A model generated the notes under the pieces. The model searched no databases, had not been told where the DNA came from, and saw only the letters and a program-made list of their open reading frames with translations. Of a stretch of DNA of 64,000 nt, positions 32,284-41,413 are shown one piece after another (position 1 is the first letter of the stretch; each line of letters begins with the position of its first letter). The stretch spans positions 496,001 to 560,000 of the forward strand of contig NZ_QXQB01000001.1 in assembly GCF_003605435.1 (NCBI RefSeq), read 5' to 3'. This stretch comes from Paenibacillus pinisoli (lineage in GTDB: Bacteria; Bacillota; Bacilli; Paenibacillales; Paenibacillaceae). The translations under genes were made by a program, and so were the position numbers.

Positions 32284-34497
32284 TTAGTCCCAAGTATTGC
32301 TGTGTCGGCGATCGTCGGCTGTGACAAAGGCCGGTATGGTCTCTTGTCCAAACTCTTCTATTGTTTCTTTATGGAACCGGTATTTACCGACATGATCAGC
32401 GTAATAGATAACTTCCTTCGCATCGCCTTCATAGATTAAAACGCGCTGCTCACTGAATATTCCGTCATTATTAGCATCGAAGATCACGTACCATTTTCCC
32501 CATGCTACAATGTCTCCATCAGGAGAATAAGAATTATCGCGAAGAACAAACTTCGCTTTATTCATGTGGAGCGGATCTCGGTATTCAATCATAGACTCAG
32601 CCGATATGACAGTAACGGGCGGCAAGTCGGGCTTGATGGTTACGATGCGAGTAACGGTATCTTTATATCCAGCCGTATTCTCGACGCTTAGCGTCACGAT
32701 GTAATCACCTGGCTGCTTAAAGAGTACATCAAAGCTCTTTTTGCCGTTTAAGCTACCTTCATACTTGATCATGCTCTGTGGAATGTCGTCGTATAGCGCT
32801 TTAATCGTCCATTGATTTTTACTCTGAATAACGGGATAACGTGAAGAGGAAAAAGAGTATTCAGAGAAAGTGACTTTGCGATTCTCTTTTAACGTTCCCG
32901 ATTGATGAATGTTTGCCTGTACAAATGGCTCGGTTACAACAAGGCTATGCAGCGCGCAATCTCGCTGATTGTCATTATCCCTAACACAGAGCTGCACTTT
33001 TTGCGGGCCAAGTGTGTTGTAATAGACTTCCCCTGCAGGAAGATTCCCTATAGTACCGATTGCATTCGGTGTTTGCCATATATATGATTCAATCGTACCA
33101 TCCGGATCGTAGGAGGCGGTTCCATCCAATGTAACATCGTCACCCAGCATGACTTCGAAAGGAGCATTAATAATGGCGACTGGTCCCAAGCCCTTCGAAG
33201 GCGGATCAGGCGCTTTCTCTTTGTATACGTTGGTTGATGCTTGAATTTTGCCTGTGTCCATATACTTGCCATTTACGGGATCAACATAATAAGAACTCGG
33301 TTTATAGAAAGCTCTTACTCGTCCTACGAACACTTCGTCATGTGAATCTTTGTTTGTCATTCTGGATGCCGGTATAACAAAATCGAAAGTTCTACTTACT
33401 TTCATAATTCCGTTTGCAGGAATTTTTTTTGCTTCAAACATCTGATCCCCAAGTTCATTATTCAAATAAACATCATAGTAATCAATGGCTCCTGGGTCTT
33501 TAAGATCTCCTATTTCTGCACTAATGGTAACCTTAACTTTGACGTCTTTTCCGTCAAATCGTTCGCTTACCGGATCAGGCTTAACTTCACCAGCAATATA
33601 AGCAGAAGCGGTTTTGGCATAGTTAAAAGTAATCGTTCCGCCATAGCTGTATGTGTCGTATTCAGCCTCTCCTTGAAGATAGTATTGTAGATTGAAAGGA
33701 TAGCCGTAACATTGGGCATGACCAGTGTAAAATGAAGGATTCGACGCTGGTATTTGATTCAAACTACCAAACTGAAAAAACTCCGCTTTGTACTGCAAGG
33801 CGAGTCTTGGATTTTTTGGATCATAATCTTTTAATGCCAGTGCGGTGTACGATTGCATTAAAGATGAATGCGTCTTAGGTGGAATAATAATTGAATCCTT
33901 CTTTACAAACCTTGCATCAACTGTTTCACCTTTGTTGTTTAGCCAGATCGCTGGATGATTGTTTAGATTTATATCCATATAGCCAACTATTTCAGACATT
34001 TGTGCATAAGGAGGATACAAGGTTGGAAGTGAAGCAGAAGCTTCTCTAAAATAGTCCTTCCTATACTGAGAATGTGTGTCTGCACTAAAACTATTTATTT
34101 GCCATTTCCTGCCGTCGCTGTATCTACAAAAAGCATTGCCAGGAGTCTTGGAAAATAAGTCACCTACACCGTTAAAAACCTTTTGATACCCTTTTACTAA
34201 CCCTTTAATTGTTCCCTTTTTCCCAGCTATTGTTACCTTTATTTTTTTATTTTTTGTATCGACTTCAAATGATGTTACTTTCCCATCCCCTTTAAGAGAG
34301 TAGCCACTTGGGATGATTTTTGCTGCTTCAGCAGGCCAATCAAGCACTACTTCTATAGTTTCTTCATCAGAAGTAGTTTTTTTCACAAGGTAAGTACTTT
34401 GTAAATTTGTATTAGCACTCACTGATTGTAATAATGGGTCTAAAAATGATACAAACATGAAAAAGACAAAGAAAATGCTTACATACTTCTTTATCAT
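32284..34497 (-). CDS. Secreted protein with PKD-like domains
   Basis: The 737-residue product has a signal peptide ending near SVSANT. A PKD-like domain lies near residue 455 (NAPFEVMLGDDVTLDGTASY, DPDGTIESYIW), followed by more Ig-like units. No sorting signal or transmembrane anchor is seen. It overlaps the upstream stalk-domain gene by four bases and lies twelve bases from the larger surface protein, so the three form one operon. The N-terminal 400 residues are not recognised. Confidence 0.7.
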   Translation of the reverse strand: MIKKYVSIFFVFFMFVSFLDPLLQSVSANTNLQSTYLVKKTTSDEETIEVVLDWPAEAAKIIPSGYSLKGDGKVTSFEVDTKNKKIKVTIAGKKGTIKGLVKGYQKVFNGVGDLFSKTPGNAFCRYSDGRKWQINSFSADTHSQYRKDYFREASASLPTLYPPYAQMSEIVGYMDINLNNHPAIWLNNKGETVDARFVKKDSIIIPPKTHSSLMQSYTALALKDYDPKNPRLALQYKAEFFQFGSLNQIPASNPSFYTGHAQCYGYPFNLQYYLQGEAEYDTYSYGGTITFNYAKTASAYIAGEVKPDPVSERFDGKDVKVKVTISAEIGDLKDPGAIDYYDVYLNNELGDQMFEAKKIPANGIMKVSRTFDFVIPASRMTNKDSHDEVFVGRVRAFYKPSSYYVDPVNGKYMDTGKIQASTNVYKEKAPDPPSKGLGPVAIINAPFEVMLGDDVTLDGTASYDPDGTIESYIWQTPNAIGTIGNLPAGEVYYNTLGPQKVQLCVRDNDNQRDCALHSLVVTEPFVQANIHQSGTLKENRKVTFSEYSFSSSRYPVIQSKNQWTIKALYDDIPQSMIKYEGSLNGKKSFDVLFKQPGDYIVTLSVENTAGYKDTVTRIVTIKPDLPPVTVISAESMIEYRDPLHMNKAKFVLRDNSYSPDGDIVAWGKWYVIFDANNDGIFSEQRVLIYEGDAKEVIYYADHVGKYRFHKETIEEFGQETIPAFVTADDRRHSNTWD

Positions 34498-35465
34498 GAT
34501 GATTTCCTCTCACCCGCAGCAACTAGCACTCCAGAAGAAACCATGTTATTTACTACTGAAACTGCTAGAGTATCAATTGGCTTTTCACTTAAAAAGTCAA
34601 TATGAACAATATTGCTAGCTATAGTTTCCCCAGGTTTTAGCACCCAACCATTTAAAAAATCAGTGCTATTCATTTCATCATAATTAATTGAATTAGATAA
34701 GAGTAGTTTTCCTGAAGTTTCACTCGTAGCTGTAAACCATTCAATTTTTGGATTCAAGTCCAAGCCATCGTATCTAATCGTCTTTTTTGACTTATTCTCC
34801 AGTGTAACCTTGCTCCATACTAGATATTTAGCTCTATCAAAGTATTGGAGTTTATACTTCTTATGCAGATCCTTTGCTTCCTTGGAATCTGCTTTATACA
34901 AACTTGCTTCATGAACAGTCAGTTTTAATCCATTGGCTTCGAGGATAATCGGAAAGTTTTCAAGCACTTTCAGTTGTTTAAAAGCAGAAAGATTATGTTT
35001 ACCTACAGATGGATCTTCAGACGTAATCAGAATAGTTCTCGTTTTTTCATCAAAGTCGACCTTGGCCCCTAACGACTCCGCAATAAAACGAAGTGGAATA
35101 AACACCCGACCGTTTTTCAACTCCGCTACTGTGTCCATTGTGACGATTTTTCCGTTAACGCTTAAATCAGCGTTTCCTACTGTAACGACGATAACCGTTT
35201 TGTTCTTCTCCATGGTCACGGTTCTAGCTTTCTCATCCCACTTAATGTTATCGTCAAGTACACCAAGCACGTTCCCCACCAAACGAACTGATCCCATTGT
35301 CCGGTAGTCCTTATTAATATACGGTTTTGGCTCCCCTGCCGGCGTTTCAAACACCTTGCCGTTAATTTTAATAGTTGGAACAGCTCCCGCAGCGCTAATA
35401 GTAGCTGGAATTAGCAAGACAGTAATCAAAGACAGTATGCCTAGAAAGTAAAAGATTTTTTTCAT
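34494..35465 (-). CDS. Secreted stalk-domain (copper amine oxidase N-like) protein
   Basis: The 323-residue product has a signal peptide and then a copper amine oxidase N-terminal-like domain (residues about 30-150). Its markers are VPTIKINGKVFETPAGEPKP, GRVFIPLRFIAESLGAKVDF and DEKTRTILIT. The domain is non-catalytic and very common in surface proteins of Paenibacillus. The C-terminal part resembles Ig-like proteins that sense or bind at the surface. It is the first secreted protein of the surface operon. Confidence 0.85.
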   Translation of the reverse strand: MKKIFYFLGILSLITVLLIPATISAAGAVPTIKINGKVFETPAGEPKPYINKDYRTMGSVRLVGNVLGVLDDNIKWDEKARTVTMEKNKTVIVVTVGNADLSVNGKIVTMDTVAELKNGRVFIPLRFIAESLGAKVDFDEKTRTILITSEDPSVGKHNLSAFKQLKVLENFPIILEANGLKLTVHEASLYKADSKEAKDLHKKYKLQYFDRAKYLVWSKVTLENKSKKTIRYDGLDLNPKIEWFTATSETSGKLLLSNSINYDEMNSTDFLNGWVLKPGETIASNIVHIDFLSEKPIDTLAVSVVNNMVSSGVLVAAGERKSS

Positions 35466-35490
35466 ATAAATCGCTCCTCTACGTTGAATA

Positions 35491-35691
35491 TTAATGATTT
35501 TCGCTTTGTTTTTGCTTTAGTTTTTCATGCAGAACTTCTATAGCTTTTCTCATAACAATTGACCGGTTTGATTCCGGATCATCCATTTCCACGCATTCAT
35601 CAAGTAATCGAATTGTTTCCTTATCCATCCTGGCCCTAACGGTAGTGTTTTTGGGACTTGTCGTAGGCCGTCCCATTTTTCGGTTGGACAT
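35491..35691 (-). CDS. Ribbon-helix-helix (CopG-like) regulator
   Basis: The 66-residue product reads MSNRKMGRPTTSPKNTTVRA, then RMDKETIRLLDECVEMDD and SNRSIVMRKAIEVLHEKLKQ, a typical ribbon-helix-helix. It directly follows a strong promoter with a palindrome in its spacer and leads the surface-protein operon, so it is probably an autorepressor that also controls those genes. AGGAGG precedes the ATG. Confidence 0.85.
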   Translation of the reverse strand: MSNRKMGRPTTSPKNTTVRARMDKETIRLLDECVEMDDPESNRSIVMRKAIEVLHEKLKQKQSENH

Positions 35692-35707
35692 GTAAACTCC
35701 TCCTAAT

Positions 35708-35750
35708 GTAGCTATAATTGTAGAATAGTTTTTGTAGCTACAAATGTCAA
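35708..35750 (-). promoter_or_regulatory. Promoter and palindromic operator of the surface operon
   Basis: On the minus strand TTGACA (35745-35750) and TATTCT (35722-35727) are 17 bases apart. The perfect 14-bp palindrome TTTGTAGCTACAAA (35731-35744) lies in the spacer, and a partial copy, TGTAGCTATAA, sits just downstream (35708-35718). This is the expected layout for an autoregulated ribbon-helix-helix repressor. It separates control of the surface proteins from the pilus genes upstream. Confidence 0.75.
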
Positions 35751-35754
35751 GGGT

Positions 35755-36261
35755 TTACATGAGAAATTTTCCCACCTGAATAGGCACGTACTCATGGCTG
35801 GAACCTATTACATATGCAAAGTCCCTTGATATACCATAGAATTTAGGGTGTTTGGCCTTCACGATAGCAATGATAGAAGGGCCGTTAATAGTATCGGAGT
35901 AATAGTATGGAGGGCCGCTGTGGTATATACGCGGGAATGGCCCTTCTTCCACCATTTCAAACAACACGACTTCAAAAGCAGATTGCCAGATGCTAGACCT
36001 TGTCGGTTGTAGCGTATGATCAAGTTTATATGTTCGCTGTATGCTCTCGCTAAAAGCGGCTTTAGCAGCTGCTGGCATAAATCGAATTGTCCCTTGTTCA
36101 AGAGCTTCATCATCAACTTGTAAAGCCGCATCATGGGTAGCTACTTTCAATCCGTCCTTCAGCTCAGCCTTTAGTTTTGTCTGTAGATGCTCATCATGTG
36201 AGAATGCTGAAAAATACAACCAAAGTGGCATAAGCATGATTATGGTCAAGACCCACTTCAT
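35755..36261 (-). CDS. Tad-pilus minor pseudopilin-like protein
   Basis: The 168-residue product has one N-terminal membrane helix (MKWVLTIIMLMPLWLYFSAF) and then a short helical segment (LQTKLKAELKDGLKVATHDA) leading into a beta-rich extracellular part. That is the pattern of TadE/TadF-type minor pilins. It overlaps the gene upstream by four bases at the end of the Tad cluster. Assignment rests mainly on context. Confidence 0.5.
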   Translation of the reverse strand: MKWVLTIIMLMPLWLYFSAFSHDEHLQTKLKAELKDGLKVATHDAALQVDDEALEQGTIRFMPAAAKAAFSESIQRTYKLDHTLQPTRSSIWQSAFEVVLFEMVEEGPFPRIYHSGPPYYYSDTINGPSIIAIVKAKHPKFYGISRDFAYVIGSSHEYVPIQVGKFLM

Positions 36262-36644
36262 GACTGACCATCCACATACTCGGACATAATTTGTACAGGA
36301 TAGAAATAATCCCGCTCAGCAGCTCGACCAAATAGATCGAATATTTCTGTTCTGCCCTGCGGGTATCGCAAAGTTACTGTAATAAGCCCACCTCTGTTAA
36401 TGGTCGTATTCGGCCCTGTGATTTTCACCTTACTCCTATTGAAGTAGAGACTCTCTAACTTGGACAAGACCGCCTCCTGAATTTCCGGTGTTAAACGACC
36501 CTCCAGCGATGACAAATGAGCTAATTCATACGCCTGCTTCTGTAGGAGTTGATCTCGATATTGAATGGTTCGCTCAACTGATGGCTGAAACCAGGTATAC
36601 AGAAGAATTGGTGAAAGGATCAGTAACGCAATAACACTTTTCAT
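36258..36644 (-). CDS. Tad-pilus minor pseudopilin-like protein
   Basis: From MKSVIALLILSPILLYTWFQ the product is 128 residues, with one membrane helix, a helical stretch and a beta-rich end (GGLITVTLRYPQGRTEIFDL), similar in layout to the next gene. Neither candidate start has a clean ribosome binding site. The ATG at 36662 lies inside a hairpin and the one at 36644 just after it. This hints that translation depends on the RNA fold. Confidence 0.5.
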   Translation of the reverse strand: MKSVIALLILSPILLYTWFQPSVERTIQYRDQLLQKQAYELAHLSSLEGRLTPEIQEAVLSKLESLYFNRSKVKITGPNTTINRGGLITVTLRYPQGRTEIFDLFGRAAERDYFYPVQIMSEYVDGQS

Positions 36645-36652
36645 AAAGAAAC

Positions 36653-36677
36653 GCCGGCACATCTCAGATGCACCGGC
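36653..36677 (-). terminator. Attenuator-like hairpin between the pilin and minor pilin genes
   Basis: On the minus strand GCCGGTGCATC and GATGTGCCGGC form an 11-base stem with two G-U pairs around TGA, followed by GTTTCTTT. It would let most transcripts end after the small pilin gene and give high pilin but low minor-pilin expression. Confidence 0.6.
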
Positions 36678-36694
36678 TCCCTCCCTTATATTTT

Positions 36695-36856
36695 TTAAGG
36701 CAACGTTGTTGGAATTGTCGTCGTTTGCGAGATATTATGAGCGCGATCACGCTGCACCTTTGCGTCACCAAATGTTCCGTCTTTCGAAAAGATTGTCATT
36801 GAAATCAATACAATAACCGCCGCCACCAAAATTACTGTTGCTATTGCTTTTCCCAT
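36695..36856 (-). CDS. Small pilin candidate (Flp-like) of the Tad system
   Basis: From the ATG at 36856, nine bases after AAGGAG, the 53-residue product reads MGKAIATVILVAAVIVLISM, then a short polar tail ending TIPTTLP. The size, the glycine before the hydrophobic helix and the position after tadC fit a Flp-type major pilin. It lacks the glutamate normally found five residues after the cleavage site. The upstream in-frame ATG at 36901 would add a charged leader, but the ribosome binding site favours the shorter form. Confidence 0.5.
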   Translation of the reverse strand: MGKAIATVILVAAVIVLISMTIFSKDGTFGDAKVQRDRAHNISQTTTIPTTLP

Positions 36857-36900
36857 TTTAATATTCTCCTTTTTGTCCCTAGACTCATTAGATTCTTTCA

Positions 36901-37776
36901 TTAGTAGACCTCAGTAAACAACATATTGGTGTAGGCTCCAGTAATAGAGCTAATAGCAAATAACACCGCCACAATTGCTAGGAAGACAACTGTAAATCCG
37001 ATATAACCATTAGATCGTAGTTTACGTTTCCTTCTCTGTCGCCTAAAGTCCAAGAATGTCTCATAGTGTTGTTCCATTAGATCTACTGCTGTCTCCGGAT
37101 TACTCTGATTGATTTTTGCCAGAATTGTCGCAAGCATTTTAGATTCTTTTGTGCCGACTCGTTTACCAAATGACTCAAACGCACGACCGCCTTCAAAAGA
37201 ATAGTCAAATACCAGCTGATCAACATCCGGACGTAAATAATTGAGATAACGACGATACTCTTTCAATTTAGACACGACACTCTGAAAGTGATCTGCCGTT
37301 TCGGTATAGCTATCATTGCTGAATAGCATATAGAGCATTACAATTTCATCGTTTTTTTCCGATTTTCGTTCCTTTCCCAACATCCTTAGTAGCACCTGTG
37401 TAGGCATAAAATTGTAACCAGTTAGTGAGATGATATAGGCAATCGCTGTAATTATCATTCCTTTTAGCGGATAATGGCCCGAAAATAAAAACTGTACGTG
37501 TAAGATTATGATCAGCAACAAGAACCCTGCATCCCGACAAAACTTGTATGCCCACGCGGACATAGCTGATAGACCAGCCTCGTTAATGACAGTATCAAGT
37601 TTAGGATCCTGGTACTTTTGTTTAAACCATGGTTGGAAGCTTCGAACGTACTCGTTAAATTTCTGTGTCAGCTTTGGCGGGCTTCTCCGCCGAATATAGT
37701 AAATCTCGCGTACTAGAAACAGCAGAGAGAATACTCCAGTTATATAAATAACCGTTTTAATGATTGTTGTTAGCAA
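36901..37776 (-). CDS. TadC-like inner membrane platform protein
   Basis: The 291-residue product has membrane segments near residues 5-25, 85-125 and 255-285 and a cytoplasmic helical region with the T2SF pattern (FGKRVGTKESKMLATILAKI, QHYETFLDFRRQRRKRKLRS). With TadB it forms the membrane platform on which the CpaF ATPase acts to build the pilus. It follows TadB at 15 bases. Confidence 0.7.
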   Translation of the reverse strand: MLTTIIKTVIYITGVFSLLFLVREIYYIRRRSPPKLTQKFNEYVRSFQPWFKQKYQDPKLDTVINEAGLSAMSAWAYKFCRDAGFLLLIIILHVQFLFSGHYPLKGMIITAIAYIISLTGYNFMPTQVLLRMLGKERKSEKNDEIVMLYMLFSNDSYTETADHFQSVVSKLKEYRRYLNYLRPDVDQLVFDYSFEGGRAFESFGKRVGTKESKMLATILAKINQSNPETAVDLMEQHYETFLDFRRQRRKRKLRSNGYIGFTVVFLAIVAVLFAISSITGAYTNMLFTEVY

Positions 37777-37791
37777 CCTGACTTCTCCTTT

Positions 37792-38802
37792 CTATACTTC
37801 CACTTTAGGCCTAGATAGCACCAGAGAAGTTGCTAGTCCGATTATGACAAAGAGCACACAAATAACTAACGACTGGAACACGGATGGATCTTTAAACATG
37901 AGCTTAACTACAGCCCCATCGAATAAATCGTTAGTAATGTAAATGATGCCTGGAACAAGGAACAAAGGGAAAAAGCCCATGATAATCGATTCCATGTATT
38001 CCGTTTTTTCACCCGCCACAATTTGCTTGCCTTCCACCATATCTTCGTGTAGCTTCTGAAGCGCTCGCTCGATATTACGGTTTTGCATAGCAGCTTTTAT
38101 CAGCAAGATACCAAGCTGCCTAGACCATGTATTTTTTATTTGATATTCAAATAACTCAACTGCCTCTTTCATAGCTGTCTTTCCTTCTACTTGCAACACC
38201 GACACCATAGTATAGAACGTTCGCTTCATTGGGCCTTCCAATTCTTCAACCATCTCGGATAGGACATGATATATGTTTGGATCTTGCCCTGGTGTACGGT
38301 GTTTAATAAGCAGCAACTCAGTAGCGTCAATGAGAGCGTAGCTATTCGCATTCCTAATCAGCTGAAGCTTAATATGCAACCAGCTGTAGGGTATGCCACC
38401 AATTACGGCAGCTAAGAAGAAGCTGCTGCTACTCCACCAGTCTGAAATCGTAATGCCTTGAGGTATTTGACCCCTGGAGCCGACCAATAAAACAAAGTAG
38501 CCAATAAAAAACAAGCTTAGACTGAATGCCACAAATTGAGTCACGCTTGTTCGTGTATACTTTGAGGGATTTGTAGTTGTGCGGATCAGCAAATCCAAAT
38601 GAGAAAACCGGCTTTTAGATTCCGATTCCTCATCAAGCTCATACATGTTTGGATCCAAATCCAAGTATGCTCTTGACCGCCAGCGTCTTAACATAGGAGC
38701 AAATAGGACACCAATAAGCCGGTAAGCGCACAATGCATAAATGATCATCAAGCCGATTTTCACAGCTAGTTCAGGCGTTACTTTAAACCAATCCACTCTC
38801 AT
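37792..38802 (-). CDS. TadB-like inner membrane platform protein
   Basis: The 336-residue product has membrane helices near residues 12-32, 95-150 and 275-330, with a central cytoplasmic T2SF-like part (LPG-like HVLSEMVEELEGPMKRTFYT and ALQKLHEDMVEGKQIVAGEK). The layout matches TadB. It begins nine bases after the cpaF stop. Confidence 0.7.
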   Translation of the reverse strand: MRVDWFKVTPELAVKIGLMIIYALCAYRLIGVLFAPMLRRWRSRAYLDLDPNMYELDEESESKSRFSHLDLLIRTTTNPSKYTRTSVTQFVAFSLSLFFIGYFVLLVGSRGQIPQGITISDWWSSSSFFLAAVIGGIPYSWLHIKLQLIRNANSYALIDATELLLIKHRTPGQDPNIYHVLSEMVEELEGPMKRTFYTMVSVLQVEGKTAMKEAVELFEYQIKNTWSRQLGILLIKAAMQNRNIERALQKLHEDMVEGKQIVAGEKTEYMESIIMGFFPLFLVPGIIYITNDLFDGAVVKLMFKDPSVFQSLVICVLFVIIGLATSLVLSRPKVEV

Positions 38803-38810
38803 CCTCCTTC

Positions 38811-40277
38811 CTATTTTCTGACATGGCTAAGTGCAACTTCTACGCAATCCCCGATCATGGGTTTTTCTCCAGCTAGTCTTTTTAGAGCATTAAATGCAAT
38901 TTCCGCGTGCTCTGGAGCTGTCTCGATCATTTTCTTTTTTGTGCGCTCACTCAATCCATTGTTATAGGTATAATCGTTCAGTTTTGAATCCCAGCGTATA
39001 ATATCATGTACGCTTACCTCCAACGAATATGAATCAAGTTGAATTTCGCAAATTTTGTCCAGGCGCTTAGCTCCGCCAGGCAGCTCCCTCATAACAAAAA
39101 CAATATTCAGATTCTCTGCGACACGAATTAGCTCTTCTTCATATTTTCTAGATGGATAGCGCTGAAGGATTAACCGCGCAATTTGACCAGGCATATTTTT
39201 CACACGATCTGTATGATAGCTTGTCATAGATCCACCCTCGCCACGCTCTGAAGATACGTTATAAATTTCTGCTTCCAGGCTTCGAAGTTCAGATATGACA
39301 CAAAAATGATAATCTGAACGAAGAACCTGATCAAAGATTTCCTCATAGTCTTCTTCAGTTTTAGCGATCATTTCGATAATTTGCGCGTCTGGATGTGATT
39401 CTATTAAACGAAGCTCAGCATGTGTACGTTCAATATTCACCGCTACTTGCCCTTCGCGGTATCGCAATGCAAACAATGCCTTGAGCAATGTCGATTTGCC
39501 ACTTCGAACTTTGCCCAGTATCGCAAGATTAACCATAGCCCTAGCTATTGCTTCGGTAATCGGAACCATATCCCAACTCATTGTTTGATTTCGGGCCAGC
39601 TGCTCTAACGTTGGTCTAGGCAGCGTATAATTCCGGAATACAATAACAGGCTGCCGTACTCTTGGCGGTATCATAATCATGACCCTCGTACCGTCCGCCA
39701 TATCAATTTCTAGCTTTGGCTTAAATTTGCTAATATTCGCAAACTCATCTTTCATCCGGATTTTTTCTATTATTGTTTCCACGTCCAATAGCGAGTCGTA
39801 TCCGTAAGGCTGTAAAGCTTTTTCACCAGGGATATCAAAATAAACATTCGTACCTATGATTCGTGCTGATTGAGACTGATTAAACTTTGGATGTTTCCAC
39901 CAAGCAGATATTATCCCAAGACCAAATGTTTCTTGAAAAAGCCCTTCAGTCAGAGAGGCATATGATTTAGGAACTTCAAGGAAAATTCGCTCTCGCTGAA
40001 TAAAACTCTCAATCTCCTCTAAAAAGAAACTTACAGCTGAAGGATTCCCAAGCACCGCATCATGTTGGAGATTTTGCCACTTCTTCAGATCTTCTTCCTT
40101 TAAAGCAGCATGCTTGTCTTTAAAATACTTTTTCACAGCTTCACAAGCCGCTTGAAAAGTGATAGCTGGCAACAATTGCCGCTTTGGTGTAGGATTCTCA
40201 TTTAAATTTGGTTTCGTGACCGGTGATTGCATTGCATGATCAGCAACACTATAGTTTTTCTCCAGCCATTTACTCAT
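38811..40277 (-). CDS. CpaF/TadA-type secretion ATPase
   Basis: The 488-residue product has the Walker A GKVRSGKST at about residues 255-263, an Asp box-like NIERTHAELRLI, the Walker B HFCVISELRSLEAE at about 324-337 and the His box MTSYHTDRV. The N-terminal domain is helical, as in CpaF. Hexamers of this family power Tad pilus assembly and retraction. It sits in the order CpaB-CpaE-CpaF-TadB-TadC, and its start overlaps the cpaE stop by four bases. Confidence 0.85.
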   Translation of the reverse strand: MSKWLEKNYSVADHAMQSPVTKPNLNENPTPKRQLLPAITFQAACEAVKKYFKDKHAALKEEDLKKWQNLQHDAVLGNPSAVSFFLEEIESFIQRERIFLEVPKSYASLTEGLFQETFGLGIISAWWKHPKFNQSQSARIIGTNVYFDIPGEKALQPYGYDSLLDVETIIEKIRMKDEFANISKFKPKLEIDMADGTRVMIMIPPRVRQPVIVFRNYTLPRPTLEQLARNQTMSWDMVPITEAIARAMVNLAILGKVRSGKSTLLKALFALRYREGQVAVNIERTHAELRLIESHPDAQIIEMIAKTEEDYEEIFDQVLRSDYHFCVISELRSLEAEIYNVSSERGEGGSMTSYHTDRVKNMPGQIARLILQRYPSRKYEEELIRVAENLNIVFVMRELPGGAKRLDKICEIQLDSYSLEVSVHDIIRWDSKLNDYTYNNGLSERTKKKMIETAPEHAEIAFNALKRLAGEKPMIGDCVEVALSHVRK

Positions 40278-41413
40278 TTCCAGAGCCTCCTAAACCAACT
40301 ACTCTTTTGTTGCTGGCTGACTGCTTCAAAATCGAAGCGTATTTGAATGAGTTTGGTAATTTGAAAAATTTGCTCTGAATACTTTACCGAATCCGTAGTT
40401 GTCAATAGGCGCTGCTCCAACTCGCATTCGTATCCAGATGCAATTGCAGGAATCCATCCCAGGAGTGGCATTTTCAATCGTTGTTCCATACTCTTCCCCC
40501 CATTAGCATCCCCTTTGTTAATTAGGAGCATGAATGATAGGTTTGGGGCCACCAGCTGCAACATTTCATGTTGTCGTCTCCACTGCATAATAGCTGTTGG
40601 TTGTGTTGTTGTGACCAAAACCCTCATATCGGCATGCATCAGAGCTTGTAAACATAGGTTATTGTCTACTGCTTCACCGGCATCAATAAGAACAAGATCA
40701 AACGCCTCTTTTGCTGCCTGGATAATATGCTGTGCCGATTCGCTAGGATAACGATACTTTTTCGTTAAATCCGTATTACCCGCAAGATAGCAGAATCCCG
40801 AATCGTGCCGGTGCATATTACTTACAAGCTCTTCAGCTGAGAGCACTTCTGATTGAGCATGCAGCTGATTCAGATAACTACCCTTATAGGATAGAAAACC
40901 ATCGCCTGGATTGGCACAATTAAACCCCAGCACACCCACCTTAACTTCAGAAGTGTTCTGTGCCAGCGTTTCTGCTAGTGATAGTACGGTAGCTGTTAAT
41001 CCTACTTGGCTTAGTGCGCCGATAAAAGTAATAACTTTTCCGCCAGGAGCAATGTTCGTCGAATCAAAGAAGATCTTAGCTACTTCGGCAGCAAGCTGTT
41101 CACTTGTGCGCTTGGGCGGCAGCGTCGTTATTCCATGTTTCTTACATACCATTTCGATATCTGCCACTGTTGTTAGATCCACATGATAGCTTAACAAGTA
41201 AATAAGTCTGCTTCCTTCAAAGCGTTTTTTCCATTCGCCTAGTTCGTATGGTGAAACATCCCGATCTGAAATCAGGATAATATCGCATGTTTGGAGCTGT
41301 GTTATACGATCAATGTAGGCACTAGCGGGGTAGCTATACACGATGTTTACCCCTTGAATTTTTAACAATTCATCACATAAGCGCTCATCCTGACCAAGAA
41401 ACCCTACGATCAT
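40274..41413 (-). CDS. CpaE/TadZ-like MinD-family protein, Walker lysine missing
   Basis: The 379-residue product has an N-terminal receiver-like domain (MIVGFLGQDERLCDELLKIQ) and a C-terminal MinD-like fold (VITFIGALSQVGLTATVLSL, FDLVLIDAGEAVDNNLCLQA). The deviant Walker A has no conserved lysine, a known trend in TadZ proteins, which place the pilus machine in the cell. The C-terminus ends SWFRRLWK, an amphipathic end like the membrane-targeting tail of MinD. Confidence 0.75.
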   Translation of the reverse strand: MIVGFLGQDERLCDELLKIQGVNIVYSYPASAYIDRITQLQTCDIILISDRDVSPYELGEWKKRFEGSRLIYLLSYHVDLTTVADIEMVCKKHGITTLPPKRTSEQLAAEVAKIFFDSTNIAPGGKVITFIGALSQVGLTATVLSLAETLAQNTSEVKVGVLGFNCANPGDGFLSYKGSYLNQLHAQSEVLSAEELVSNMHRHDSGFCYLAGNTDLTKKYRYPSESAQHIIQAAKEAFDLVLIDAGEAVDNNLCLQALMHADMRVLVTTTQPTAIMQWRRQHEMLQLVAPNLSFMLLINKGDANGGKSMEQRLKMPLLGWIPAIASGYECELEQRLLTTTDSVKYSEQIFQITKLIQIRFDFEAVSQQQKSSWFRRLWK

